Shown piece after piece: positions 43,872 through 52,163 of a stretch of DNA of 64,000 nucleotides. Position numbers and translations under genes: made by a program. The notes under the pieces were generated by a model. That model worked only from the letters and a program-made list of their open reading frames with translations, searched no databases and was not told the DNA's origin. Every line of letters starts with the position of its first letter. Position 1 is the first letter of the stretch. The DNA lies in assembly GCA_900318815.1 (NCBI GenBank), contig ONMA01000004.1, positions 1-64,000 on the forward strand. The letters run 5' to 3'. The stretch comes from an uncultured Prevotellaceae bacterium. Its GTDB lineage: Bacteria; Bacteroidota; Bacteroidia; Bacteroidales; Bacteroidaceae.

Positions 43872-44006
43872 ATTTGCAATTCGATGGCAGTGAGTATTAG
43901 CATTTGTAATGCGAAAGTGAGGATTGCTAAACAATTCCGCAGCATTCTCTATACCGTCGGTTAGACCTTCCTGCCAGCCTTCGGCAGTGAATATGATGTA
44001 TATTTG

Positions 44007-44038
44007 TTTGTCTGTTCCGAAAAATCTTCGTACTTTTG
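44007..44038 (+). promoter_or_regulatory. Promoter of the Abi gene
   Basis: TTTG (44007-44010), 20 bases, TACTTTTG (44031-44038), 21 bases before the ATG. Confidence 0.65.
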
Positions 44039-44059
44039 CAGTCATAAAAGAGAATTGCC

Positions 44060-44749
44060 ATGAAGTTTACAGAGTTTGAAGAAACTATTTCGCCAGAACG
44101 GATGCACAGGTATGTATTGGCATGCGGTAATGATACACGACGGGCTATGACATTGTATCGCTATAACCTGAAACTGTCACAGGAGATGTTTACGTTGATT
44201 AGTTGTTTTGAAGTGTCACTGAGAAACAGAATTGACAGGGAGATGAAGGCCAACTTCGGTACTGATTGGCTCCGCGATTTCATTCTTCCTGGAGGCAGAT
44301 TTGATACAGACCCTCGCGTTGACGGCACACGAAAGATTATCAAGAAAGCATACGAAGGGCTGATTCGTAGCAACAGCTATTCGCATACAAAATTGCTGGC
44401 AGAAATGGAATTTGGCGTTTGGAAGTTCATGTATAACAATGTGCAGTACCGTTTGGCTAACCGCTGTTTATTGAACATATTCCCCAATAAACCGACATCA
44501 ACAGCTCAACAGCAATATGACAATACCTTTGTGTTTGGAGAGCTTGATAACATCAACCGAATACGTAATCGCATTGCCCACCACGAACCTGTCTGTTTTG
44601 GAACTCCTGCATGCATAGATACGCAACGTGTGTTGGACTGTTATGCACGAATGATGAGGTTGTTCCAATGGATGGGCATCAATGCAAGCACGTTACTCTA
44701 TGGTTTAGATCACGTTGGTCGTGTTTGCAGTAAAATAATGTGCGTTTAA
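44060..44749 (+). CDS. Abi_2-family (AbiD/F-like) abortive infection protein
   Basis: This encodes 229 residues. It shows the Abi pattern: LISCFEVSLRNRIDREM near residue 50, WKFMYNN, and RIRNRIAHHEPVCFG near 180, where R-x4-H fits the HEPN RNase motif. Such proteins stop phage growth by killing or halting the infected cell; that is family knowledge. It has its own promoter and lies alone, 1.9 kb from the MNT/HEPN remnant. Confidence 0.85.
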   Translation: MKFTEFEETISPERMHRYVLACGNDTRRAMTLYRYNLKLSQEMFTLISCFEVSLRNRIDREMKANFGTDWLRDFILPGGRFDTDPRVDGTRKIIKKAYEGLIRSNSYSHTKLLAEMEFGVWKFMYNNVQYRLANRCLLNIFPNKPTSTAQQQYDNTFVFGELDNINRIRNRIAHHEPVCFGTPACIDTQRVLDCYARMMRLFQWMGINASTLLYGLDHVGRVCSKIMCV

Positions 44750-44786
44750 TGAAAAAGTAGATAAAAGCATCTTTTTCGTTAAAATA

Positions 44787-44818
44787 TTTGGTGGTTTGCA
44801 GAAAAGTTTCTATCTTTG
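44787..44818 (+). promoter_or_regulatory. Promoter with no gene downstream
   Basis: TTTG (44787-44790), 20 bases, TATCTTTG (44811-44818), one of the best consensus matches in the window. The only thing downstream on the same strand is the hairpin at 44829-44876. Confidence 0.65.
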
Positions 44819-44823
44819 CAACG

Positions 44824-44877
44824 TTAAGTCCCGACAGTCCCTGAGCAATCAAACTGCCGGGTATTGTTTTTTCACTA
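44824..44877 (+). ncRNA. Candidate ~50-nt small RNA
   Basis: Beginning about six bases after the promoter at 44787-44818, the sequence forms CCCGACAGT...ACTGCCGGG (about 44830-44864) followed by TATTGTTTTTT, a terminator shape. The transcript would be about 50 nt. No reading frame of note is inside. The rest of the gap up to murQ (44878-44982) has a GCAAGCG...GCGAGCGGCTTGC hairpin at about 44938-44968. Confidence 0.45.
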
Positions 44878-44982
44878 TAACGGTGGGATGATTCCCGATT
44901 ATGGACGTTTCTTCCATTTTCTTGCGTCCCTTCTTTAAGCAAGCGACCAGAGCGCGAGCGGCTTGCAAAGGACTTCCGAAAC

Positions 44983-45804
44983 TTAAGTAACCGGGAAATC
45001 CTGGAGGGATAGTGCCTTATGCACGCTGCCAGCCTCCAGGAGCCGCAGGCGGGCCTCTTCGTAGCTGAGGCCCAGGAGATCCTGGAGCATGCGGGTGCCG
45101 CGGTCGATGAGCTTGGCATTGGTGAGCTGCATCTTCACCATGCGGTTGCCTTGGACGCGCCCCATGCGAACCATCAGGGAGGTGGAAATCATGTTGAGCA
45201 CCATCTTCTGGGCCGTGCCGCTCTTCATCCGGCTGGAACCTGTCACGAACTCAGGGCCTACAATCGTCTCTATGGGGTAGTGGACGGCACTGGCCAGCGG
45301 AGTGTGGGGATTGCTGGTGATGCAGCCCGTGAGCAGTCCGTGCCGGCGTGCTTGCCTGACAGCTCCCACCACGTAGGGGGTGGTGCCCGAGGCGGCAATG
45401 CCTATCACGGTGTCGTCGGCGGTGGGGCGATAGGGTAGGAGGTCCTGCCAGCCCTGTTCTGCCACGTCCTCGGCCTTCTCCACGGCATGGCGCAGGGCAC
45501 GGTCGCCCCCGGCGATGATACCCACGACCCACGTATCGGGCACGCCGAACGTGGGAGGCAGCTCGCTCGCATCGAGTACGCCCAACCGTCCACTGGTGCC
45601 GGCTCCTACGTAGAAGAGCCTGCCGCCCCGCTTCATTCGCGGCTCCACGGCCTCGACCAGTGCCTGAATCTGCGGGATGGCCAGCCCGACGGCTCTGGCC
45701 ACCTGACAGTCCTCCTCGTTGATGTGCTGCAACAGCTCGGCCACCGACATCTCCTCTAAATGGTCGTAGTGCGATGGCTGCTCGGTAATCTTCTCTGTTT
45801 CCAT
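44983..45804 (-). CDS. murQ: N-acetylmuramic acid 6-phosphate etherase
   Basis: This encodes 273 residues. MurQ cleaves the lactyl ether of MurNAc-6-P to give GlcNAc-6-P in cell-wall recycling. The SIS sugar-phosphate site reads VGAGTSGRLGVLDASELPPT; EFVTGSSRMKSGTAQKMVLN and MQLTNAKLIDRG are also typical. A frame of nine more codons exists upstream, but the Met at 45804 begins the family sequence and lies 25 bases from a minus-strand TACTTTTG promoter box. No amgK, murP or nag gene is adjacent. Confidence 0.94.
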   Translation of the reverse strand: METEKITEQPSHYDHLEEMSVAELLQHINEEDCQVARAVGLAIPQIQALVEAVEPRMKRGGRLFYVGAGTSGRLGVLDASELPPTFGVPDTWVVGIIAGGDRALRHAVEKAEDVAEQGWQDLLPYRPTADDTVIGIAASGTTPYVVGAVRQARRHGLLTGCITSNPHTPLASAVHYPIETIVGPEFVTGSSRMKSGTAQKMVLNMISTSLMVRMGRVQGNRMVKMQLTNAKLIDRGTRMLQDLLGLSYEEARLRLLEAGSVHKALSLQDFPVT

Positions 45805-45828
45805 TGCCTTTTGAATCAATCTTCTTTG

Positions 45829-45836
45829 CAAAAGTA
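45829..45836 (-). promoter_or_regulatory. -7 promoter element for murQ
   Basis: The minus strand reads TACTTTTG; a CAAT at the expected distance on the plus strand gives a weak -33 box. Confidence 0.45.
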
Positions 45837-45873
45837 CGGATTATTTTTGATTTGTCCAATTTTTCTTCGACAC

Positions 45874-45907
45874 TTTGAACAGGGTTTGAAAAAAATGCTT
45901 ACCTTTG
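45874..45907 (+). promoter_or_regulatory. Promoter of the DUF3237 gene
   Basis: TTTG (45874-45877), 22 bases, TACCTTTG (45900-45907). Confidence 0.45.
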
Positions 45908-45949
45908 CTGCCGATTTTTGCGATAGTGTGTAACAATAATATAGATATT

Positions 45950-46462
45950 ATGAGGAAAATTCTATTCACGGCATTGCTGGCAGCCGTCGTGATGAGTGTC
46001 GGCGCACAGACCTATCCACCGAAGGATGCTCCCCAGGTGGAGTTTGCCCTGCAGCTGAGGGTAACCCTGGGCCAGGCCTTCTCCATCGAGGGCACCCAGC
46101 ACGGTCGCCGCACCGTCATCCCCATCACCGGCGGCACTTTCGAAGGGCCTGAGATCAAGGGAACCATCATCAACGGCGGTGCCGACTACCAGTTGGCCAA
46201 TGCCGACGGTCGCACGGAGCTGGAGGCCATCTACTGTATCAAGACCGACGATGGGGTCTACATCCACGTGCGCAACCGAGGTATCATTGCCAACGGCAAG
46301 GATGCCGATGGGAAGCCCACTTTCTACTTCAAGGCAGCCCCGCAATTTGAGGCTCCCGCCGACAGCCGTTATGGCTGGCTGAACAACGCCCTTTTCCTCT
46401 GTACCCCAGAGTTCACTCCCGACTTTCAGGGCATCGTGCTCAATGTGTGGAAGGTGAAGTAA
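45950..46462 (+). CDS. Exported DUF3237-family protein
   Basis: This encodes 170 residues from the Met at 45950 (an upstream Met at 45905 lies within the promoter area). A signal peptide (FTALLAAVVMSVGAQ) is followed by a DUF3237-type beta-barrel sequence: VIPITGGTFEGPEIKGTII, NGGADYQL and EAIYCIKTDDGVYIHVRNRG. The family has no established function. Cytoplasmic members exist; this one appears secreted to the periplasm. It is followed by a GGTACG element. Confidence 0.82.
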   Translation: MRKILFTALLAAVVMSVGAQTYPPKDAPQVEFALQLRVTLGQAFSIEGTQHGRRTVIPITGGTFEGPEIKGTIINGGADYQLANADGRTELEAIYCIKTDDGVYIHVRNRGIIANGKDADGKPTFYFKAAPQFEAPADSRYGWLNNALFLCTPEFTPDFQGIVLNVWKVK

Positions 46463-46499
46463 GTGGAGAGAGGAGAGAAATATTAAGTAATATTAAAAT

Positions 46500-46650
46500 A
46501 AAATGGTACGATTTCGGAGGTACGGAGGTACGAGGGTACGGAGGTACGAGGATAGACTCTTCGCGGAAGAATGGGCGTGAAAACTATTCTCGTACCCCCG
46601 TACCTCCGTACCCCCGCACCTCCGAAATATCCCAAATTATTTTTTAACGA
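46500..46650. repeat. GGTACG palindromic element, copy d
   Basis: The core hairpin is 46512-46626. The ends are AAAATGGTACGA on the left and ATATCCCAAATTATTTTTTA on the right, the inverse of copies c and f. It lies 33 bases before the carboxypeptidase gene. Confidence 0.85.
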
Positions 46651-46658
46651 TTTCTAGA

Positions 46659-47624
46659 ATGAAGAAATCAAAACGTAAGCATTATTTTCTGAGGGGCATC
46701 CTGCTGGTGGTACTCCTCATGGCTGTCTACCGTTGTTTTCAGGATTGCGACGGGGTGACGCCCGTTCGCCGCAGCGCAGAGGAAATCAGATTGGAGCGGG
46801 CTTGCCGTATTGACAGCACGTCCATCTCTGCCGTGCTCAGCCTTGACAGTATCGAAGGGTGGGAACAGTTGCAGCAACTCTCGGCCGAGGCCTGGGTGCT
46901 GGTCGAGGACTCTACGGGCCTGCTCATCAGCGCGAAGAACGCCGACCAGCGCATGTTCCCGGCCAGTCTTACCAAGATGATGACCTGCCTGATAGCCTTG
47001 GAGAAGGGCAGCCTGACCGATACGGTCTTTATCACGGAGGATGTCTTTGTGACGCGCGACTCCCGTGTACGTCCTGGCGAGGGCTACGAGCTGGGCGCCC
47101 TCGTACACGAGATGATGCTGCAGAGCGACAATGTGGCGGCCTGTGCCATAGGCAAGCACGTTGGCGGCGACACCCTGACCTTCTGCCAGATGATGAACGG
47201 GAAGGCCCACTACCTGCACATGGACAGCACGCACTTTGCCAATCCCAACGGCCTGCCCAACGACAGCAACTACTCCACGGCCCGCGACCTGCTGATGCTC
47301 ACTCGCTACTGCATGGCCGACTCAGTGTTTGCCCAGATAGTGAGTACGCCGTCGATGAATGTGCCGCTCATAGACGGTCGCCATCTGCCTTGCCAGAACA
47401 CCAACCTCTTGCTCACGAGCTATGAGGGATGTCTTGGCGTGAAGACGGGCTACACCCGTCGGGCAGGTTCCTGTCTGGCCTCTTCGGCCACCCGCGATGG
47501 TATCACCTTGACGCTCGTCCTGCTCAAGAGCCGTACCCGGTCGTCGCGCTTTGCCGAGTCGGCTACGCTGCTCGACTATGGCTTCCGGGTGATGGAAGCG
47601 TATTTGGCAACATGCAAAAAATAA
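46659..47624 (+). CDS. D-alanyl-D-alanine carboxypeptidase (penicillin-binding protein, DacA-like)
   Basis: This encodes 321 residues. An N-terminal membrane anchor (YFLRGILLVVLLMAVYRCF) precedes a serine peptidase domain with all three motifs: SxxK in MFPASLTKMMTCLIAL, SxN in MLQSDNVAACAIG and KTG in GCLGVKTGYTRRAGSC. It trims the terminal D-Ala of peptidoglycan pentapeptides in the periplasm. The C-terminal beta domain of the full DacA is absent, so it is a short form. It is bracketed by two same-orientation GGTACG elements. Confidence 0.9.
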   Translation: MKKSKRKHYFLRGILLVVLLMAVYRCFQDCDGVTPVRRSAEEIRLERACRIDSTSISAVLSLDSIEGWEQLQQLSAEAWVLVEDSTGLLISAKNADQRMFPASLTKMMTCLIALEKGSLTDTVFITEDVFVTRDSRVRPGEGYELGALVHEMMLQSDNVAACAIGKHVGGDTLTFCQMMNGKAHYLHMDSTHFANPNGLPNDSNYSTARDLLMLTRYCMADSVFAQIVSTPSMNVPLIDGRHLPCQNTNLLLTSYEGCLGVKTGYTRRAGSCLASSATRDGITLTLVLLKSRTRSSRFAESATLLDYGFRVMEAYLATCKK

Positions 47625-47765
47625 AATAGTACGATTTCGGGGGTACGATGGTGCGAGGGTACGGGGGTACGAGAATAGTTTGCACGCCCAATCTTCCGCG
47701 AAGAATCTATACTCGTACCTCTGTACCCCCGTACCTCCGTACCCCCGAATTATACCTAATTATTA
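47625..47765. repeat. GGTACG palindromic element, copy e
   Basis: The core hairpin is 47636-47749; the left end AAAATAGTACGA begins right at the stop codon of the carboxypeptidase gene and the right end is TTATACCTAATTATTAACGA. The remaining gap (47766-47904) contains a GAGTGAAGAGTGAAGAATGA run and the -7 box TAATTTTG at 47850-47857. Confidence 0.85.
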
Positions 47766-47849
47766 ACGATTGCTTGAATAAATTGATGAGTGAAGAGTGA
47801 AGAATGAAAATTTATAGGGAAAAAAGGGCTTATTCTCGAATAATTTGTA

Positions 47850-47857
47850 TAATTTTG
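47850..47857 (+). promoter_or_regulatory. -7 promoter element for the 47905 gene
   Basis: TAATTTTG stands 47 bases ahead of the ATG. The -33 box is unclear. Confidence 0.4.
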
Positions 47858-47904
47858 CACCCCAATAGGTCTTTTAAAAGAAGTGTATAAAACAATAACC
47901 GCTA

Positions 47905-48558
47905 ATGAAAAGAATTATTACTCTATGTGTCGGGCTTGTCACAGCCCTTGCCTTGCAGGCACAAAGTGACTTCCCCTTGCAGTTTGCCGATGCAAACGGT
48001 AACATCATTCCCGACGGCACCACGCTGAACCTAAGCGATGCCGAAGTCGATGATTTTGGTATTGCACAGGTACACAGCCATGTCTTTGTGAAGAACACGG
48101 GCACGACCGATGTACAAGCCGGAACGGCCTACACCATCCAGTCTATCAGTAATGGGGCCCTGCAGTCGTGTTTCCCAACCAACTGCTTCCAGGAAACGAA
48201 GCCTGGCAGTTATCAGTCGCCTACAGGCAATATCGGTGTCGGCGAGCTGAGAGACATGCAGACCGAGTGGCTGCCCGATGCAGCGGGCACCGCCAAGGTG
48301 ACCTTCCAGCTGCTTACCTACAAGCAGAACGTCATTACCAAGCAGTGGAACAAGGAAAAGGAAGGTCCCACCATCACGCTCAACTTCTCGTATGGTCAGC
48401 AGGATGCCGTCAGTCAAGCCACGACCGACAAGAACATCCTTTCTGTGACCTACTGCGACCTGCAGGGACGGCCCGTTGCCCAGCCCCAGCGGGGTCTGTA
48501 CGTCCGTACCACCACCTTTGCCGATGGTACGCGCGAAGTGAAGAAACTGAGAAAATAA
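47905..48558 (+). CDS. Exported protein of unknown function with Por-like C-terminal tail
   Basis: This encodes 217 residues. A signal peptide (CVGLVTALALQAQ) is followed by an Ig-like beta sequence (VFVKNTGTTDVQAGTAYTIQ, VTFQLLTYKQN) and a C-terminal tail LSVTYCDLQGRPVAQPQRGL with VRTTTFADGTREVKKLRK, which resembles the short type IX sorting or anchoring tails of Prevotella. It seems made together with the large protein that follows 34 bases later, which has a similar tail. Function unknown. Confidence 0.65.
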   Translation: MKRIITLCVGLVTALALQAQSDFPLQFADANGNIIPDGTTLNLSDAEVDDFGIAQVHSHVFVKNTGTTDVQAGTAYTIQSISNGALQSCFPTNCFQETKPGSYQSPTGNIGVGELRDMQTEWLPDAAGTAKVTFQLLTYKQNVITKQWNKEKEGPTITLNFSYGQQDAVSQATTDKNILSVTYCDLQGRPVAQPQRGLYVRTTTFADGTREVKKLRK

Positions 48559-48592
48559 CAACATTTTATTAACATCTAAAACCCTTAACTTT

Positions 48593-51500
48593 ATGAGACA
48601 AAGAATTACGTTCTTATTGCTGGCACTGCTCATAGTGGCTGCCGGTAGTTTTGCGCAAGGCAAGGCCACGGGCCGGCTCCTGTCGCAGAAACAACACGAG
48701 AAGGCTGTCCGCCTGACTGGCAAGGACCTGAAACAGCCCTCACTACAGTCGCTGCAGAGACAGCAGGACATGAATCGCATGCAGAGTTCGCGCCTGATGT
48801 TTGCCTCCCACAAGAAGCAGGCCGACAAGACGGCGGTCAGACGCAATGCACCTTTCCGTAACATTGGAGAGGACATTATCAACTACCAGCCCGATGGCAA
48901 GCAGGTACTCTACAACCGTAGCGGCGATGCCTACTACTACTTCTGGGGCTACATCTTCAACATGTCGGTAGAGGGTGCCGTGGGCAACGTGGTCTTTGGC
49001 GACGACAACACGGTGTATATCAAGAACATCATTACGCAGTACAGCACCAACACCTGGGTCATGGGTACCATCAGCGGCTCTACCATCACCATCCCCTTCC
49101 CGCAGAAGGTCATGAACTACGAGGGCTACGACTACTTCGTGGTCTATGGCGCGCTGAACGACGACCTGTCGGTTGTTCCCGCCAACGGCCCGCTCACCCT
49201 TGAGTATGATGCCGCCACTGGCAACATTACCACCAAGGCCGGGTCGGCCTTTGAGTCGGGCGACGAGCTGATTGCCCTGGTCGATGACGAAGGCTACTGG
49301 GTAGGCTATGCCGACTGGAACCTGAACCTGACGAAAAACACCGACGAGCTGGTGGAGGCTCCCGTGGGTCTGTCGGTCGAGACCTACTCACTGATGGCTG
49401 ACGACTATTCAGGCTCGTTAGTGCAGGTGGGCTTTGCTGGTGATGAAGTCTACGTGCAGGGCATAGACAAGAACCTGCCCGATACCTGGGTCAAGGGTAC
49501 CCTCAGTGGCGATAAGGTCACCTTCAAGAGTGGCCAGTATGTGGGTGCCGACGAGGTGGCAGGCTACCACCAGTACCTCATGTCGGCCACAACTGAAGAG
49601 GTTTACGACCCCACCTACAATCAGTACTACACCGAGTACACACTGACCGATGCCGACATCGTGTTCAGCTACGATGCTGCCACGAAGACACTCTCCGAGA
49701 GTTCCACCTTCCTGCTCAATGCCGGCAAGACCGATGTCAACTATCTCTATGCTTTCGATAAGGCCAAGATGACTCCGTTCACCGAGGTTGCCGCCACGCC
49801 TGTCACCCCCGTTGTCAACCAACTCTTTGAGGGTGGTGTTTCCTACTACTATGAGGGCTATGGCTGGGGCTACCTGGACTTCGACATCAAGACCAGCGAT
49901 ACCGACGGCAACTATATCCTGCCCGAGAAGCTGAGCTATGCCATCTGGGTGCGCGTCAACGGCGAGGAGAAGCAGCTGAGCCTCTCCTGGAATGACTATA
50001 GGAACCTGGAAGTAGAGACCCTGACCGAGCTGCCCTTCGACTATAACGACGGCTGGGATATCTACGCATCGGGTCTGAATCGTAATGTCTATTACTATGT
50101 CATTGGCCCCGAGGCCTACGGCGTGCAGGCCATCTATCGCGGTCTGGGCGAGGAACGTCGCTCCGAGATTGCCTGGGCCGACGTCATGGAGCTGGGTGCC
50201 GAGGTACAGCCCGAGGCCGCCACACCCGCCTATCCCGACGTGGATCCTGCCGACCAGGGCGGTCCGATTAGCTACGGCTATTACACGGGCGACGAGGAGG
50301 TTGGCGTGACGACCAACAACTACAAGCCCGAGACCTACGACGTGGCCGTGAAAATCAGCGACCCCGCACTCGTGGGTACCCACATCGAGAGCATCACCTT
50401 CCCGCTGCAGGAAGTAGAGGGCGTGAGCGACATTTCGGTGTTCCTCTCCTCCCAGCTGCGCGTGGAGAACGGCAAGAATGCTGCCGACCTCGTAGTGAAG
50501 AGCGTTACCCCGGCTGAGCCTGGCTTCATCACCGTGACGCTCGACAAGCCTTACATCATCCCCGAGGGTGGTGTCTATGCAGGCTACTCGATGACCGTGA
50601 ATGACGTGATGACGGTCGAGGCCAACGCTACGCCCGTGGCCATCACTTCTGCCATCAACGAGGGTGGCTACTATCTCCACACCTCCGACGGCGTGCTGAA
50701 GTGGTTGGACTTTGCCGCCATTGCCGGTGGCAGCGCACTCGTACAGGTATCCGTGGCTGGCAGCAAGGTCAAGGCCAATGCCGCTACGATTGCCGAGGCT
50801 GAGCAGCTGTATGTGAAGACGGGCGAGGCCATCAGCGTACCTATTACCGTGATCAACCACGGCAGCGAGGGCATCAATGGCTTCGACGTGGAGTTCAGCG
50901 TGGCCGGACAGTCGGGTACACAGCACATCAATGCCTCGGTAGACGGCTTCTTCGGCAAGAAGGTAGTCAGCCAGCTTTCCGTTCCTGCCATTGCCGAGCG
51001 TGGCAACTACGACCTCAACGTGAAGGTGACCAAGGTGAACGGCGTGGCCAACGAGGAGGCCGATGCTACTGCCACCATGTCCCTCGTCGCCCTGAACACC
51101 CTTCCCAAGAAGCGCAGCCTGCTCGAAGAGTACACGGGCTTCTGGTGCGGCTACTGCCCCCGTGGCTACGTGGGCTTGGAGATGCTGGCCCAGCTCTATC
51201 CCGACGACTATGTGCTCGTGAGCTATCACAACGGCGACGAGCTGGAGATTATGGATTCCGATAGCTTCCCTTCGCCTGTGTCCGGCTTCCCCGATTCCTA
51301 TATGGATCGCGAAGTGGAGCTTGATGCCTACTATGGCATTGACTACGGCAAGAAGGACCTCGGCGTGGCCGACGACCTCGCCCAGCGCAACAAGCAGTTC
51401 GGCCATGCCGACATCAGCCTGAAGGCTTCGCGCAGTGCCGACGGCGAGAACGTCGACATCGAGGCTGAACTGACGTTCCCCTACGAGGTGACTGGCGGCG

Positions 51501-52039
51501 ACTTCGCCGTGGAGTACATTCTCGTGGCCGACGGACTCACCGACCCCACCTGGGGACAGTCGAACTACTACGCCGATGGCTCTATGGGCTATCCTAAGTA
51601 TATGGACACCTTCACCAAGACTTCCGACGAAACCATCTTCGGACTCGTCTATAACGACGTGGCCATCCTCACCTCTGAGATGGTAGGCGACAACGACGGC
51701 AGCCTGCCCGCAGCCATCGCCGCCGACGTGGCCGTGAAGAAGAACTACTCCTTCCTGCTCTCCGACGTGTATAACACCGCCGGCCAGCCCATCATCCAGG
51801 ACATGGAGAAGCTCAAGGTGGTGGCCATCCTGGTCGACAAGGCTACGGGTGTGGTAATCAACGCCAACAAGGCCAAGGTCACAGCCGCTACCGAGGGCAT
51901 TGCCGACCTGCAGGCCGAGGGCCGCGCAGCAGCCAAGGCCGAGTACTTCGACCTCTCTGGCCGTCGCATCGCAGCCCCCACGAAGGGCATTTACCTGCAG
52001 ACCGTGCAGGACAAGGTGCGTAAGGTGGTGAGGAAGTAA
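48593..52039 (+). CDS. Large exported protein with Omp28/thioredoxin-like domain
   Basis: This encodes 1148 residues. A signal peptide (ITFLLLALLIVAAGSFAQG) is followed by a long beta-rich region with repeated YW/DYxxG segments (about 90-540), Ig-like modules (about 570-840) and, near residue 845, RSLLEEYTGFWCGYCPRGYV, the Cys-x-x-Cys region of Omp28-related, thioredoxin-like outer-membrane proteins. The C-terminus ends YFDLSGRRIAAPTKGIYLQT, a type IX tail. Surface location is likely. The CxxC could be redox-active or bind metal. It is followed by a strong terminator at 52061. Confidence 0.75.
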   Translation: MRQRITFLLLALLIVAAGSFAQGKATGRLLSQKQHEKAVRLTGKDLKQPSLQSLQRQQDMNRMQSSRLMFASHKKQADKTAVRRNAPFRNIGEDIINYQPDGKQVLYNRSGDAYYYFWGYIFNMSVEGAVGNVVFGDDNTVYIKNIITQYSTNTWVMGTISGSTITIPFPQKVMNYEGYDYFVVYGALNDDLSVVPANGPLTLEYDAATGNITTKAGSAFESGDELIALVDDEGYWVGYADWNLNLTKNTDELVEAPVGLSVETYSLMADDYSGSLVQVGFAGDEVYVQGIDKNLPDTWVKGTLSGDKVTFKSGQYVGADEVAGYHQYLMSATTEEVYDPTYNQYYTEYTLTDADIVFSYDAATKTLSESSTFLLNAGKTDVNYLYAFDKAKMTPFTEVAATPVTPVVNQLFEGGVSYYYEGYGWGYLDFDIKTSDTDGNYILPEKLSYAIWVRVNGEEKQLSLSWNDYRNLEVETLTELPFDYNDGWDIYASGLNRNVYYYVIGPEAYGVQAIYRGLGEERRSEIAWADVMELGAEVQPEAATPAYPDVDPADQGGPISYGYYTGDEEVGVTTNNYKPETYDVAVKISDPALVGTHIESITFPLQEVEGVSDISVFLSSQLRVENGKNAADLVVKSVTPAEPGFITVTLDKPYIIPEGGVYAGYSMTVNDVMTVEANATPVAITSAINEGGYYLHTSDGVLKWLDFAAIAGGSALVQVSVAGSKVKANAATIAEAEQLYVKTGEAISVPITVINHGSEGINGFDVEFSVAGQSGTQHINASVDGFFGKKVVSQLSVPAIAERGNYDLNVKVTKVNGVANEEADATATMSLVALNTLPKKRSLLEEYTGFWCGYCPRGYVGLEMLAQLYPDDYVLVSYHNGDELEIMDSDSFPSPVSGFPDSYMDREVELDAYYGIDYGKKDLGVADDLAQRNKQFGHADISLKASRSADGENVDIEAELTFPYEVTGGDFAVEYILVADGLTDPTWGQSNYYADGSMGYPKYMDTFTKTSDETIFGLVYNDVAILTSEMVGDNDGSLPAAIAADVAVKKNYSFLLSDVYNTAGQPIIQDMEKLKVVAILVDKATGVVINANKAKVTAATEGIADLQAEGRAAAKAEYFDLSGRRIAAPTKGIYLQTVQDKVRKVVRK

Positions 52040-52060
52040 AGCCCCCACTCATCAAAGAAA

Positions 52061-52093
52061 ATGCCCGCACAACTCTGGTGCGGGCATTTTTTA
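52061..52093 (+). terminator. Terminator after the large exported protein
   Basis: ATGCCCGCAC-AACTCTG-GTGCGGGCAT followed by TTTTTT. Confidence 0.85.
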
Positions 52094-52128
52094 TGGTCGT
52101 CAGTTGATGTGTTTTCAAAGAATATTCG

Positions 52129-52136
52129 TATATTTG
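52129..52136 (+). promoter_or_regulatory. -7 promoter element for the AsmA-like gene
   Basis: TATATTTG stands 27 bases before the ATG at 52164. Confidence 0.4.
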
Positions 52137-52163
52137 CAGCCTAATTGCGATTAAACAGACAAC

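Noticed and set aside
48031-52048. A long minus-strand open frame (876 codons at 49418-52048) opposite the large exported protein
   Set aside because: It mirrors the codon pattern of a clearly coding plus-strand gene with signal peptide and Omp28-like motif, and its own translation is rich in Gly, His, Val without domains.
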